Positions 53,619-64,000 of a stretch of 64,000 nt of DNA are shown here, piece by piece. The notes beneath the pieces were generated by a model that saw only the letters and a program-made list of their open reading frames with translations, made no database searches and was not told the origin of the DNA. The DNA is from JBJKSO01 sp046703825 (GTDB lineage: Bacteria > Chloroflexota > Dormibacteria > Aeolococcales > Bog-877), in NCBI GenBank assembly GCA_046703825.1, contig JBJKSO010000087.1:62001-126000 (forward strand). The letters are read 5' to 3'. Made by a program: the position numbers and the translations under genes. Within the stretch, counting starts at the first letter, position 1; every line of letters begins with the position of its first letter.

Positions 53619-54131
53619 CTACTTGAGCACCAGCCACTGGCGGCCATCGATCAGCTCGCGCACCGCGTCTCGGTGACCCGAGTGCACCGCGGTCTCGGTG
53701 ACAACGTGGATCAGGATCTCGCGAAGATCTCGCAGCCGCCAACTCCCGAAGAGGTCTGCGGGCCACCAGCGCGGTTCGGCATCAATCGCGGTGCCTTCGA
53801 TCACCTGGTTGGACCGCTCGATCTCCTGGCGGTAGCGTTCGAGGACCTGGGCCGCGTCCGTGTCCTCTGCCACCTCCCAGGCGTTCGCCGGCTGATCCGA
53901 TTCCGGAACCCGGCCGCCCTCCACCACCTGCCAGAACCAGAAGCGCTCGACGTCGAGGGCGAGGTGCTGCACCAGGCCCACACAGGTCCATCCCGAGGGC
54001 AGCAAGCGCCGCCTCAGCTCGCCCTCCCCCAAGCCCTCAAGGCTCCCCAGTACGTGCTCGCGCTGCCCACGCAGAGCCGCCATCAACGCGGACTTCCCCT
54101 CCGGATCGATCCCGCTGGGTGCGCCTTCCAC
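53619..54131 (-). CDS. DinB / DUF664 family protein
   Basis: A 170-residue four-helix protein with the three metal-binding histidines of the DinB superfamily: one in GLVQHLALDVERFWFW and two in TAVHSGHRDAVRELIDG (His and His in HSGH). WTCVGLVQHLALDV and ILIHVVTETAVHSGH are typical of DUF664. Members include mycothiol- and bacillithiol-dependent transferases, but the specific thiol or substrate is unknown here. It starts at GTG/ATG 54131, 15 bases after the YciI-like gene, and the two form an operon that ends at the terminator at 53356. Confidence 0.85.
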   Translation of the reverse strand: MEGAPSGIDPEGKSALMAALRGQREHVLGSLEGLGEGELRRRLLPSGWTCVGLVQHLALDVERFWFWQVVEGGRVPESDQPANAWEVAEDTDAAQVLERYRQEIERSNQVIEGTAIDAEPRWWPADLFGSWRLRDLREILIHVVTETAVHSGHRDAVRELIDGRQWLVLK

Positions 54132-54146
54132 CTCTAGCCTCTGACC

Positions 54147-54497
54147 TCAGACGTCCTCGTCGTCCGCCAACGGCAAAACCTCAAGCGCGAAGCGCGTTGC
54201 CAGAGGGTGGGCGGCGGCGATCGCCACAGCCCGCTCAAGGTCGGGGCAGACCAGCACGTCGAAACCGAGAAGTGCGCCGCTGCTGGCCATGGCCGGAGCT
54301 TCGGTCACCTGGGTCTGCTCTCCCCGGTTCCGGACGACCGGCGCCCGACCCTCGTCAGCGAGTTCACCTGCGGTGACGCGCACGCCCGACTCGTGGGTTC
54401 GGTCTACCCAAGACCTCACCGCAGCGCCCAGTGCGCCCGGCGGACTTGGATCCGCCGGTACCCCATCGTCGCGGCACACCAGCATCAGACACCTCAC
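54147..54497 (-). CDS. YciI-like / DGPF domain protein
   Basis: A 116-residue dimeric alpha-beta barrel protein: MRCLMLVCRDDG start, ELADEGRAPVV strand, then ALLGFDVLVCPDLERAVAIAAAHPLA, a typical YciI/DGPF C-terminal helix. The usual His and Asp of YciI enzymes are replaced or shifted (AVRSWVDRTHESG keeps a His). GTG 54497 with GGGGGTGCTCT ahead of it. These proteins often sit with sigma factors of the ECF type; none is seen. Function unknown. Confidence 0.8.
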   Translation of the reverse strand: MRCLMLVCRDDGVPADPSPPGALGAAVRSWVDRTHESGVRVTAGELADEGRAPVVRNRGEQTQVTEAPAMASSGALLGFDVLVCPDLERAVAIAAAHPLATRFALEVLPLADDEDV

Positions 54498-54999
54498 AGA
54501 GCACCCCCGACAGGATCGAGCATGCCATCGTAGGGATTCTTGCAGCTACCCCCCTGGTGGACTGGTGACTCCGCGGTTCCGCGCTCTCACGGACGGCCAT
54601 CGCGACCGACCGCCAAACCCCTGACGCCGACCTGGTCGTGGCTGCCGGGACGTCGACTGGACGGCTGCTCGCCGGGCTCAGGATCGATCTGCCGGTTCGG
54701 CCATCGCGGAGCATTCCTTCGAACCGGGCCGCTGGGTTGCTCTCGCGGAGACACGCCGCTGCAGTGGACGTCTCCACCGGGTGCACCTCCATTCGTCCCG
54801 ACCTTCACGCGGTCGCCGGCTCGGTGGCTGCGCTGACCGGGCTTCACATGGCCTGGAGGCATCAGTGGCCACTAGCTAATGCACGCCTCAGGAGCCCGCC
54901 TGCCTGCCGGAAGCCGAGGCCCTGGTCACCGAACGCTGCGCCAGCGGGGGACAGCCCGGAGCAGCTGCAGATCCGAGTTGGCGGGTGCCGAGCCGCGGA
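54498..54999. other. gene-poor interval
   Basis: I see no supported gene. Several frames are open on both strands but they are proline-, arginine- and serine-rich and lack ribosome sites. The interval may include the promoter of the YciI-DinB operon. Confidence 0.55.
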
Positions 55000-55212
55000 C
55001 TAAAGCGGTCCCGGTGTCCGGCTGCGAAAGCGCCGCATCCCGACACCCGCGAGCACCAGCAGCGACAGCACTCCGCCCCTGATGGCCAGTACCACCGAGT
55101 GGTCCACGATCCCGTAGGCAACCAGGCCGAACCCAAGCAGAAGCACGACGCCGAGGATCAGCAACCGAGCTCGGGGCGATGCGCCACGCAGCAGCCGACC
55201 GATAAAGAACAT
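55000..55212 (-). CDS. small two-helix membrane protein
   Basis: A 70-residue protein beginning at ATG 55212 with an AGAGGAGG site just upstream. Two hydrophobic segments, ARLLILGVVLLLGFGLVAYGIV (read as LLILGVVLLLGFGLVAYG, about residues 15-35) and VLAIRGGVLSLLVLAGVGM, are separated by DHSV and end in a basic tail RRFRSRTPG. Both starts and helices look real. The length and layout are like many small membrane proteins in high-GC bacteria. It is 68 bases downstream of the M18 gene stop on the same strand. Confidence 0.75.
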   Translation of the reverse strand: MFFIGRLLRGASPRARLLILGVVLLLGFGLVAYGIVDHSVVLAIRGGVLSLLVLAGVGMRRFRSRTPGPL

Positions 55213-55280
55213 ACATTCCTCCTCTGGGCCGGCCCATCGTAGCAGTGAGGCTTTGGCCGACGCCGTGCTCAAACCGCGGC

Positions 55281-56576
55281 TTACACCGTTTGGCAGTAGG
55301 CGACCAGGGCTCGAACCAGGTGGTACGGATCCTCGGAGCCAGCCAGCTCCCGGGTGGAATGCATCGCCAGAGCCGGCAGCCCGATGTCAACGGTGGGAAC
55401 GCCGAGACTGGCGGCCAAGTGGGGCCCGATGGTGCTGCCACAGGTTAGGTCGCCGCGATGCGAGTACCACTGCACCGGGACATCGGCCCGGCGGCAGGCC
55501 GACGCAAAGCGCGCCGACGTCTCAGCGTCGGTGGCGTAGCGCTGGGCCGAGTTCACCTTGATCGCCGGGCCGTGGTTGAGATGGATCAGATGCGACGGTT
55601 CGTAGCGCTCTGGATAGTTGGGGTGGACGGCGTGGCCCACGTCCACCGAGACGACCTCGCTGCGGCTCAGCCCCCTCAGGAACTCCTCCCTACCCCCACC
55701 GATGGCCAGGCTGAGCCTCTCCAGCACCCGCGGCAGGAGCTGCCCGGCGGCGCCAGTGGCCGAGACGCTGCCGATCTCCTCGTGGTCGAAGAGCGCCAGC
55801 ACCACCGGCTTGCGCGCCGTTCCCGAGGCGGACAGCTCGATCAGGGCACTCAGACCGCAGTAGGACGACAGCAGGTTGTCCAGCCGCGGCGCACTGATGA
55901 ACTCCCCCTCGCGACCCGCCACCGCGGGGGCTTCCAGCGGGTGAAGCATGGCGTCCCAGCTGAGCACCGCCTGAGGCTCTACTCCGAGCTCGGAAGCGAG
56001 AAACTCCGCGAAGCCGGAACTTGTGCTCTCGTCGAGTCCCCACACCGGCAGCAACTGTGTCTGCCGGTTGAGCCGCACTCCCTTGTCGTTCACTTCGGAG
56101 TCCAGATGCACTGCCAGCTGCGGCACCCGAGCCAGCGGACGGCTCACGTCGAAGTGGCGGGTTTCGGGTCCGTCGGCTCCTTCGATCACCGCCCGGCCGG
56201 CGACCCCCAGGTCGCGGTCCAGCCAGGAGTTGAGCAGCGGCTTTCCGTACATCTCCACCGCCAGCTGACGGTATCCCGCCTGCGACAGGTCCGGGTGAGG
56301 GCGCACGCGGAGGTTGGGACTGTCGGTGTGGGCCCCGATGACCAGGCAGCCTCCGTCGGGGGCGGAATCCTGGGGGACCAGCAGCGCCACCAGAGTCCCG
56401 CCTTGAATCACATACCAGCGGCTGCCGAGTGGCCATTCGCCGTCCAGGCCGGCTGGCTGGAACCCCGACTCATCGAGCCGGGCGGCCGCACGGCGGCAGG
56501 CGTGGTAGGGCGTCGGCGATGCGGCGATGAAGCCCAGCAACCCCTGGGCCTCTTCAAGAGCAGCTCCGGTCGGCAC
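55281..56576 (-). CDS. M18 family aminopeptidase (aspartyl/aminopeptidase I type)
   Basis: A 431-residue zinc aminopeptidase with the M18 fold. Zinc-binding residues appear in GAHTDSPNLR (His83), LDRDLGV, LFDHEEIGSVSATGA with the catalytic Glu-Glu pair, SVDVGHAVHPNYPE and the C-terminal STIGPHLAASLGV histidine. N-terminal SPTPYHAC is also typical. Such enzymes remove N-terminal acidic or neutral residues from peptides in the cytoplasm. The start ATG/GTG 56576 is 33 bases after the clpB stop, so it could be the last gene of the chaperone operon. A hairpin GACCCCG/CGGGGTC lies at the clpB stop. Confidence 0.93.
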   Translation of the reverse strand: MPTGAALEEAQGLLGFIAASPTPYHACRRAAARLDESGFQPAGLDGEWPLGSRWYVIQGGTLVALLVPQDSAPDGGCLVIGAHTDSPNLRVRPHPDLSQAGYRQLAVEMYGKPLLNSWLDRDLGVAGRAVIEGADGPETRHFDVSRPLARVPQLAVHLDSEVNDKGVRLNRQTQLLPVWGLDESTSSGFAEFLASELGVEPQAVLSWDAMLHPLEAPAVAGREGEFISAPRLDNLLSSYCGLSALIELSASGTARKPVVLALFDHEEIGSVSATGAAGQLLPRVLERLSLAIGGGREEFLRGLSRSEVVSVDVGHAVHPNYPERYEPSHLIHLNHGPAIKVNSAQRYATDAETSARFASACRRADVPVQWYSHRGDLTCGSTIGPHLAASLGVPTVDIGLPALAMHSTRELAGSEDPYHLVRALVAYCQTV

Positions 56577-56609
56577 CCAGAGATTGTCTCAGCCGCGACC
56601 CCGTCGGGG

Positions 56610-59255
56610 TCAGTCGACCAGGGTGGCCTCGGCTGAGACAACTTCCGGGTTGGGGTCGGAGACCGCGGGCTCGCGACGCAGCTCGAGCCCGGACGGGTCG
56701 GCGTCGACGATGACTGTGTCGCCCTCAAGAAAGTCGCCCTTGAGCAGGGCCAGGGCCACCTTGTCCCCCAGCTGCCGCTGCAGCACCCGCCGCAACGGCC
56801 GGGCGCCGTAGACGGGGTCGTATCCCTGCTCGGCCAGCCAGGCAACAGCGGCGGGGAGAACCTGCAGGTTGAGCCGGCGGTCGGCCAGGCGCTCGCCCAG
56901 CTGACGCAGCTGCAGTTCCACGATCCGCTCGATCTGAGCCCGGTTGAGGCGCTGAAACAGGATCACGTCGTCGATGCGGTTCAGAAACTCCGGCCGGAAG
57001 TGCTGTCGCAGCTCCTGCATCACCGCCTCGCGCACCGACTGCTCCTGCCCCTCGCTCGGGTGGTCTGGCAGCTGGGCGATCAAGGGACTGCCCAGGTTGC
57101 TGGTCATGATCACGACGCAGTTGCTGAAGTCCACCGTCCGGCCCTTGCCGTCGGTGAGACGGCCGTCGTCGAGCAGCTGCAGCAGGATGTTGAACACGTC
57201 CGGATGCGCTTTCTCGATCTCGTCCAGCAGCAGCACCGCAAACGGGCGGCGGCGTACCGCCTCGGTCAAGTGGCCACCCTCGTCATAGCCGACGTAGCCC
57301 GGCGGGGCTCCCACCAGACGAGCCACCGAGTGCTTCTCCATGTACTCGCTCATGTCCAAGCGCACCATGGCGTCCTCGGAGTCGAAGAGGAACTCCGCCA
57401 AAGCGCGCGCCACCTCGGTCTTGCCCACTCCGGTCGGCCCCAGGAATATGAAGCTGCCCAGCGGCCGGCGGGGGTCGTTGAGGCCGGCCCGCGCCAGGCG
57501 TACCGCGCTGGCTACGGCCGTGATCGCCTCATCCTGGCCGACCACCCGCTCGTGCAGGCGGCCCTCCATCTCGAGCAGCTTGTGCATCTCACCCTCGAGC
57601 ATCCGCTGCACTGGGATGCCGGTCCAGCGGGAGACCACCTCGGCGACCTCCTCCTCCCCGACCTCCTCTTGGAGCAGGGGCGCGTCGCCCTGGTCGGCCG
57701 TGAGTCGGGTCTGCTGTTGCTCCAGCTGCCTGCGCAGCTCCGTCAGCTTGCCGTAGCGCAGCTCGGCCGCCTTGCCGAAGTCGGCCATCCGCTCTGCCCG
57801 CTCCGCCTCGAAGTTGGCGCGCTCGATCTCCTCCTTGGTCTGGCGGATCACCCCGATCGCCTGCTTCTCCTGCTCCCAGCGCTGGCGCAGGCCCACCGCC
57901 TGCTCGCGGAGATCAGCCAGCTCGCGCTCCAGATGGACCAGGCGCTCCCGCGAGGCGGCATCAGTTTCCTTGCGCAGCGCCTCGCGCTCGATCTCCAGCT
58001 GGCGACCGGCCCGCTCCACCTGGTCCAGCTCCACCGGCATCGAGTCAATCTCCATGCGCAGGCGGGAAGCCGCCTCGTCCACCAGGTCGATCGCCTTGTC
58101 GGGCAGGAACCGGCCGGAGATGTAGCGGCTCGAGAGCACCGCCGCCGCGACCAAAGCGGAGTCCTTGATCCGCACCCCGTGGTGCACCTCGTAGCGCTCG
58201 CGCAGCACGCGCAGGATGCTGATGGTGTCCTCCACCGAGGGCTCGCCCACGTAGACCGGTTGAAAGCGGCGCTCCAAGGCAGCATCCCGCTCGATGTGCT
58301 TGCGGTACTCGTCGTAGGTGGTGGCGCCGATCGCCCGCAGCTCACCCCGGGCCAGAGCCGGCTTGAGCATGTTGCTGGCGTCCATCGCCCCTTCGGCGGC
58401 ACCCGCCGCGATCAGGGTGTGCAGTTCGTCGATGAAAAGGATGATCCGCCCCTCGGCGGAGGTGACCTCTTTGAGCAGAGCCTTGAGCCGGTCCTCGAAC
58501 TCTCCCCGGTACTTGGTGCCGGCGACCAGCGAGCCCAGGTCGAGCGCCACCACCCGGCGGTCGCGCAGGGTCTCCGGGACGTCGCCGGAGGCGATCCGCT
58601 GGGCTAGGCCCTCGACGATCGCCGTCTTGCCCACCCCCGGGTCCCCGATCAGCACCGGGTTGTTCTTGGTCCTGCGGGCGAGCACCTGCATGGTGCGGCG
58701 GATCTCCTCGTCCCGGCCGATCACAGGGTCCAACTTGCCGCCACGGGCCTGCTCAGTCAGGTCGCGGGCATACCGCTCCAGCACCTGCAGCTTGTTCTCG
58801 GGATTGGGGTCGGTGACCCGCTGCCCCTGACGCAGCCCCTCGAGCGCGCGCAGGAGCCGCTCCCGGGTGAGGCCGGCGGAGCGGAGCATCCCAGCGGCCG
58901 GGCCTCCGGCACCCGCCAGGCCGAGCAGCAGGTGTTCGGTCGAGCAGTACTCGTCCGAGAGCTGCTCCATCTCCTGCCAAGCCCGTCGCAGCACCTCATC
59001 CAGGGAGCGCGACATCTGCGGCTCCGATCCCTGCTGGCGAGGACGCCGCTCCAGCTCGTCCGAGACCCGGGCGCGGACTTGCGCCGGGTCCACCTCCACC
59101 TGGCGCAGCAGCGGCGCCACCACCCCGTCGCTCTGCTGCAGCAAGGCCGAGAGCAGGTGCTCCGGGTCAACCTCGGGATGCTCCAGGGTAGTGGCCAGCT
59201 GCTGCGCCTCAGCCAGCGCCTCCTGGCTTCGCTGGGTGAAGCGGTCAAGACGCAT
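56610..59255 (-). CDS. clpB: ATP-dependent disaggregase ClpB
   Basis: An 881-residue Hsp100. The N-domain starts RLDRFTQRSQEALAEAQQL. The first Walker A is GDPGVGKTAIVEGLA near residue 205, the second GPTGVGKTEVARALA near 607, with the coiled-coil M domain (about 410-520) between them, and FIDELHTL and LLLDEIEKAH are the Walker B motifs. ATG 59255 with GGAGG six bases upstream; seven extra residues upstream in frame are not part of the protein. It follows the alpha/beta hydrolase by 53 bases in an operon that starts with dnaK, so chaperone and disaggregase are co-expressed under heat shock. Confidence 0.96.
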   Translation of the reverse strand: MRLDRFTQRSQEALAEAQQLATTLEHPEVDPEHLLSALLQQSDGVVAPLLRQVEVDPAQVRARVSDELERRPRQQGSEPQMSRSLDEVLRRAWQEMEQLSDEYCSTEHLLLGLAGAGGPAAGMLRSAGLTRERLLRALEGLRQGQRVTDPNPENKLQVLERYARDLTEQARGGKLDPVIGRDEEIRRTMQVLARRTKNNPVLIGDPGVGKTAIVEGLAQRIASGDVPETLRDRRVVALDLGSLVAGTKYRGEFEDRLKALLKEVTSAEGRIILFIDELHTLIAAGAAEGAMDASNMLKPALARGELRAIGATTYDEYRKHIERDAALERRFQPVYVGEPSVEDTISILRVLRERYEVHHGVRIKDSALVAAAVLSSRYISGRFLPDKAIDLVDEAASRLRMEIDSMPVELDQVERAGRQLEIEREALRKETDAASRERLVHLERELADLREQAVGLRQRWEQEKQAIGVIRQTKEEIERANFEAERAERMADFGKAAELRYGKLTELRRQLEQQQTRLTADQGDAPLLQEEVGEEEVAEVVSRWTGIPVQRMLEGEMHKLLEMEGRLHERVVGQDEAITAVASAVRLARAGLNDPRRPLGSFIFLGPTGVGKTEVARALAEFLFDSEDAMVRLDMSEYMEKHSVARLVGAPPGYVGYDEGGHLTEAVRRRPFAVLLLDEIEKAHPDVFNILLQLLDDGRLTDGKGRTVDFSNCVVIMTSNLGSPLIAQLPDHPSEGQEQSVREAVMQELRQHFRPEFLNRIDDVILFQRLNRAQIERIVELQLRQLGERLADRRLNLQVLPAAVAWLAEQGYDPVYGARPLRRVLQRQLGDKVALALLKGDFLEGDTVIVDADPSGLELRREPAVSDPNPEVVSAEATLVD

Positions 59256-59308
59256 GGCAAACCTCCAAAAGTTCACTCATGGATTCGGTATACCCTGCCC
59301 TATCGCCG

Positions 59309-60324
59309 CTAAACCGAGGGCTCGGCGAGCCACTCCCGGATTCTCGCCACCGGCTCTCGCGCCGCCCAGAACGGCATGAGGTGTCCCTGACCGGGCACCA
59401 CCATCAGCGGGATCCCCGGATAGTGGCGCAACTGGTCTCGGGCCGGGGCGAGGGGGACATCCGTGTCCTTTTCCCCCCAGACGACTAGGACCCGGCCCGC
59501 CAGCAGCCCCAGGGCGGGCAGCAGCAGGGACTCGGGAGCGAAATGAAACGGGCGCAGCAGCCTGGGGATCGCCTCGAGGTCACCGCCGCGGCCCTGGCGC
59601 AGGCCGATCAGGCGGCGATAGTCGGCGAGTTCCTGCGGAGCCCAGGTCAGCCCCCAGCCGCTCTGCGCCCCGACCAGGCGCGCCACCGGGTCGTCGCGCG
59701 CCAAAGCCTTGCGCAGAAGCCCGCCCAGGATGACCATGATCCCGGGCAGGAGGGAGAAGTTCCACAGCGGCGGCAGGCGTGACGCCACCCCAACCGGGCT
59801 GAGCAGGAAGAGGTGTTCAACCCGGGCTGGCTCTCCGATGGCGTAGGCGGCCGCGGCAAAGCCGCCCAGGGAGTGTCCCAGCAGGTCGAAGCGGTCCAGC
59901 CCCATGGCCTCAGCCACCTGCCCGATGACCCGCCGCCAGGCGGTGCGTGGATGACCCGGAAAGCTCATGGGGTCGCTGAGGCCGGCACCGGGTCGGTCCA
60001 GCGCATACACGGTGTACTCCGGTCGCAGCTCCCGGATCAGGTGGCCGTACTCGCCGGCGCTCGCCGCCAGACCGTGGACCAAGACCAGAGGCCGCGGACC
60101 TCCGGGGACCTTGAGCACGTGGACCCGACCGGCCGAGGTGTGGACGTAGTGGTGTTGGGCGGGCAGCCCAAGCCGATCGAACCAGCGATCCAGCGCCTGC
60201 TCCACCTGCCAGAGCGGAACGTCGCTGACATTGCTCTGTGCGGCCCAGGCCAGCGCTGACAGGTAGCCGGCGGGGAGCAGGACCCCGACCCCAAGCCCGG
60301 TCCCAAGACCAAGCTTGGGCGGGG

Positions 60325-60328
<4 letters not shown>
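59309..60328 (-). CDS. alpha/beta hydrolase inside the dnaK-clpB operon
   Basis: A 339-residue alpha/beta hydrolase. The N-terminus has one hydrophobic segment (GLGTGLGVGVLLPAGYLSAL, about residues 7-28), possibly a membrane anchor. The nucleophile Ser153 is in LLGHSLGGFAAA, the acid in VVWGEKDTD and the base His in VPGQGHLMPF; the oxyanion HGL element is LVLVHGLAA. Its start overlaps the dnaK stop by four bases (ATGA-type), and clpB follows 53 bases after its stop. Position in the place where grpE or dnaJ would be expected is unusual. Lipase, esterase or a C-C hydrolase are all possible. Confidence 0.87.
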
Positions 60329-62241
<1,913 letters not shown>

Positions 62242-62295
62242 TGAGTTCTGAACACCTCCAAAGATGAACTTGGATACCTACGACAGGTGATCCGC

Positions 62296-62308
62296 TAGGG
62301 TTACCCTA
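62296..62308. promoter_or_regulatory. TAGGGT-T-ACCCTA palindrome upstream of dnaK
   Basis: A perfect 6-base inverted repeat around one base, 55 bases before the dnaK start codon. It could be a regulator site for the heat-shock operon. It matches neither the CIRCE element nor the HspR HAIR element (CTTGAGT-N7-ACTCAAG). A possible -10, TAGGTAT on the minus strand, lies between it and the ribosome site. Confidence 0.4.
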
Positions 62309-62372
62309 CCTCAGGCGGACTCCCCCCAAACGCCAGGGAACCCCAGGGTGCCCGGCCCGGTGTCCCCCCACC

Positions 62373-62867
62373 ATGACTGACATCCGGCACTCCACCTGCC
62401 CCACCCTCTGGCTGCACGCTGCGCTCGCCGGCGTCATCCTGCTGCTGTGCGCGGTTCTGAGCGTAGCGCTCGCGGGCAACCCCCCCACTACCAACGGGCT
62501 GGGGCTGCTGCCATCCACCGAGCAGCTGCTGGTGCAGAGCGGGATCACCCTGCAGATGCCGTCGGGCCGGCCCCGCGTCAGCCTCGCGCAGGCGGAGTCG
62601 GCCGCGGAGCAGCAGGGACCTCAGAGCGTGGTGCGGCGTGGATTCCTGGCCACAGTCCAGGGGCCCTTAGCGGACGGGTTGAGCGAGTCCGGGCGACTCT
62701 GCTGGGTGGTGTTTTTGCGCACGAGTCGGAACGCGCTGGGCAACCCGCCGGCCCCGGGCCGGGTCTCGCTCTACGCCGTCCTGGTCGACGCGCGCAGCGG
62801 ACGCTTCGTGCGCAGCGTCATCGCGTTCTCCGCAACCGTGCCCCACTCGGGCGTCGGCACTGAGTAG
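62373..62867 (+). CDS. hypothetical membrane-anchored/secreted protein
   Basis: A 164-residue protein starting at ATG 62373, divergent from dnaK. One hydrophobic segment (ALAGVILLLCAVLSVALAGN, about residues 17-36) could be a signal anchor or signal peptide. The rest is hydrophilic with a weak PepSY-like pattern: RVSLAQAESAAEQQGPQS near 68-85 and LYAVLVDARSGRFVRSV near 132-148, where a final strand VLVDARSG is like those of PepSY or related beta-grasp domains. No cysteines pair up. It shares the dnaK intergenic region, and its stop is followed by the GH5 frame. Function unknown. Confidence 0.7.
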   Translation: MTDIRHSTCPTLWLHAALAGVILLLCAVLSVALAGNPPTTNGLGLLPSTEQLLVQSGITLQMPSGRPRVSLAQAESAAEQQGPQSVVRRGFLATVQGPLADGLSESGRLCWVVFLRTSRNALGNPPAPGRVSLYAVLVDARSGRFVRSVIAFSATVPHSGVGTE

Positions 62868-63013
62868 CGACGGCCACGCCAGGGGGGAGGACTCCCGCGC
62901 CCGCGGTCGCAAGCCGTAGGGCCGCGCGGCTGACTGGCTGGGTCAGCGGTGGCGCCGCCCAGCAGGCCCGGACCCTCCCCGCCCCGCTGCTGCTGCTCGC
63001 CGCCGCCCTGGGC

Positions 63014-64000
63014 GTGCTGGCGGTGGTGGTGCTCCCGCTGCCGCCCCTGGCTGTCCGGGTCCACCCTGACCGGCCCGCGTCCACCGGCCTCGGGTGGCTC
63101 TCGACCCGGGGCTCGCGCATCGTGAACCAGCAGGGAAAGACCCTCATCCTGCGCGGCTTCAACGATGACGAGCTGCTGCAAACGGGCCGCCAGCCGCTGC
63201 CACCCCGGCTCAGCGCTGCGGATGCGCGGCTGATGGAGAGCGAGGGGTTCGACGTGGTGCGATTGCCGATCTCCTGGTCCCTGCTGGAGCCCCGACCCGG
63301 GAACTTCAGCACCGCCTATCTGGACCGGATCCGGGCCGTAGTCAACATGCTGGGCCGCGACGGCATCTACACCGTCTTGGATATGCACACCGAGGACTTC
63401 GGAGTGGCCTTTGGCGGCAGCGGCGCTCCCCGCTGGCTCTACCTTCCCGGGGTTCCCGATTGGCACGTGCCCGGGCTACAGCCGGCCTGGCAGCGCCACC
63501 TCTCACCCGCCGTCAACGCCGCCCTCGCGTTCTTCTGGCTCTACCCCAACTGGCAGCGCCTGTACTGGCAGGCATGGCGCAAAGTGGCCAAGCTCTTCAG
63601 GAACGACTCCGCGCTGGCCGGCTACGACCTCTACAACGAGCCTCACCCGCTGCCGCTGCCGCCCGCCGTCTTCGACACCCGACTGCTGTTCCCCTTCTAC
63701 GCGCAGGGCATCCGCCAGATCAGCCGCATCGATCCCAACCACCTGTTCATCCTCGAGGGCGACCTGTTCGGCGGGCTGCCGACCGCGGTCAGGCCACTGC
63801 ACGCCGCCGATGTCGTCTGGTCGAGCCACCTGTACGTGGGCAGCCTTCTTCCCCCCGCCTACACCGGCAACCCGAAGCCGCTCCAGAGGGAGTTGCGGCA
63901 GAGCCTCAGGGAGGCGGGGCAAGTGCCCGCTCCCTACTGGACCGGTGAGCTGGGCATCTCCCATGGGAGCCGGATCGCCAAGAGCTGGGCGCGCGCGGAG
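63014..64000 (+). CDS. second GH5 endoglycoceramidase-like hydrolase (cut by window edge)
   Basis: An open frame that runs off the right edge and is a paralogue of the GH5 protein at 13871-15472. Shared elements are RGFNDDEL, VVRLPISWSLLEPRPG, YTVLDMHTEDF, GGSGAPRWLY, the acid/base YNEPHPLPLP and the nucleophile-region WTGELGIS. A hydrophobic stretch (LLLLAAALGVLAVVVLPL) precedes it. The first usual start codon in frame is GTG 63014, inside this stretch; the frame itself is open from 62864 without ATG, GTG or TTG, and a GGGGGGAGG lies at 62882-62890. The true start is therefore unresolved (perhaps CTG 62930). Its C-terminal end is unknown. Confidence 0.82.
   Translation, partial: MLAVVVLPLPPLAVRVHPDRPASTGLGWLSTRGSRIVNQQGKTLILRGFNDDELLQTGRQPLPPRLSAADARLMESEGFDVVRLPISWSLLEPRPGNFSTAYLDRIRAVVNMLGRDGIYTVLDMHTEDFGVAFGGSGAPRWLYLPGVPDWHVPGLQPAWQRHLSPAVNAALAFFWLYPNWQRLYWQAWRKVAKLFRNDSALAGYDLYNEPHPLPLPPAVFDTRLLFPFYAQGIRQISRIDPNHLFILEGDLFGGLPTAVRPLHAADVVWSSHLYVGSLLPPAYTGNPKPLQRELRQSLREAGQVPAPYWTGELGISHGSRIAKSWARAE

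Noticed and set aside
54540..54999. Plus-strand frames in the interval after the YciI gene
   Set aside because: They lack ribosome sites and protein-like composition, and neither frame matches a family I know.
57000..58607. A 535-residue plus-strand frame opposite clpB
   Set aside because: ClpB is complete on the minus strand. The plus frame is only an antisense shadow.
62242..62372. HspR HAIR or CIRCE element at dnaK
   Set aside because: A TTGAGT half-site exists but its partner ACTCAAG is missing, and no TTAGCACTC repeat is present.

Overview
This is a GC-rich bacterial chromosome segment with dense, mostly short-spaced gene blocks and many GTG and TTG starts. The gene set fits a high-GC terrabacterial lineage such as Actinomycetota, Chloroflexota or Dormibacterota. 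It includes an actinobacterial-style ATP-dependent ligase, hopanoid HpnH, cystathionine beta-synthase with gamma-lyase, threonine synthase with a zinc ribbon, and DUF4395 and DUF4396 proteins. No rRNA or diagnostic marker is present, so the placement is an inference. I recognise about 50 protein genes, several small genes supported mainly by Shine-Dalgarno sequences, two tRNAs (Gln-TTG and Thr-CGT), one transposase remnant and no CRISPR array.

Layout. 1-6 kb: end of a signal-peptidase-like protein, then two convergent mini-operons (oxidoreductase plus ICMT-type methyltransferase on +; ATP ligase, FAD oxidoreductase and type III polyketide synthase on -) that look like a phenolic-lipid or quinone pathway. 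6-11 kb: a DedA/RDD/HTH fusion, a dienelactone-hydrolase homologue without its usual nucleophile, and a CBS-CGL transsulfuration pair. 11-20.5 kb: HtrA-like lipoprotein protease, DUF885 protein, then a glycoside set (GH5 endoglycoceramidase-like, GH31/GH36-like, GH36 alpha-galactosidase, galactokinase). 20.5-23.7 kb: MFS exporter with its MarR regulator and small cysteine-containing proteins. 23.7-29.3 kb: hpnH-moaA-Asp-box lipoprotein-ndh on -, divergent from a MerR regulator. 29.4-39.4 kb: transposase scar, tRNA-Gln, acetoacetyl-CoA synthetase, two MarR-type regulators, DUF4396 protein, SthA-like transhydrogenase, methyltransferase, VOC protein, MFS, DUF4395.

39.7-47.6 kb looks compositionally different (lower GC by eye) and holds an orphan oligopeptide-type binding protein and a two-gene molybdopterin oxidoreductase module (catalytic subunit plus a ferredoxin-NrfD fusion). 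It ends beside tRNA-Thr. 48-56.6 kb: copper-type P-ATPase, thrC, pheA (both preceded by short ORFs), DinB and YciI-like proteins, and an M18 aminopeptidase. 56.6-62.3 kb: a chaperone operon dnaK, alpha/beta hydrolase, clpB, without grpE or dnaJ in between. The right edge carries a secreted hypothetical protein and a second GH5 paralogue cut by the window.

Most functions are housekeeping or peripheral metabolism. The most unusual items are the type III PKS locus, the DedA-RDD-HTH fusion, the hydrolase inside the dnaK-clpB operon, and the Mo-enzyme module that lacks a visible Tat signal.
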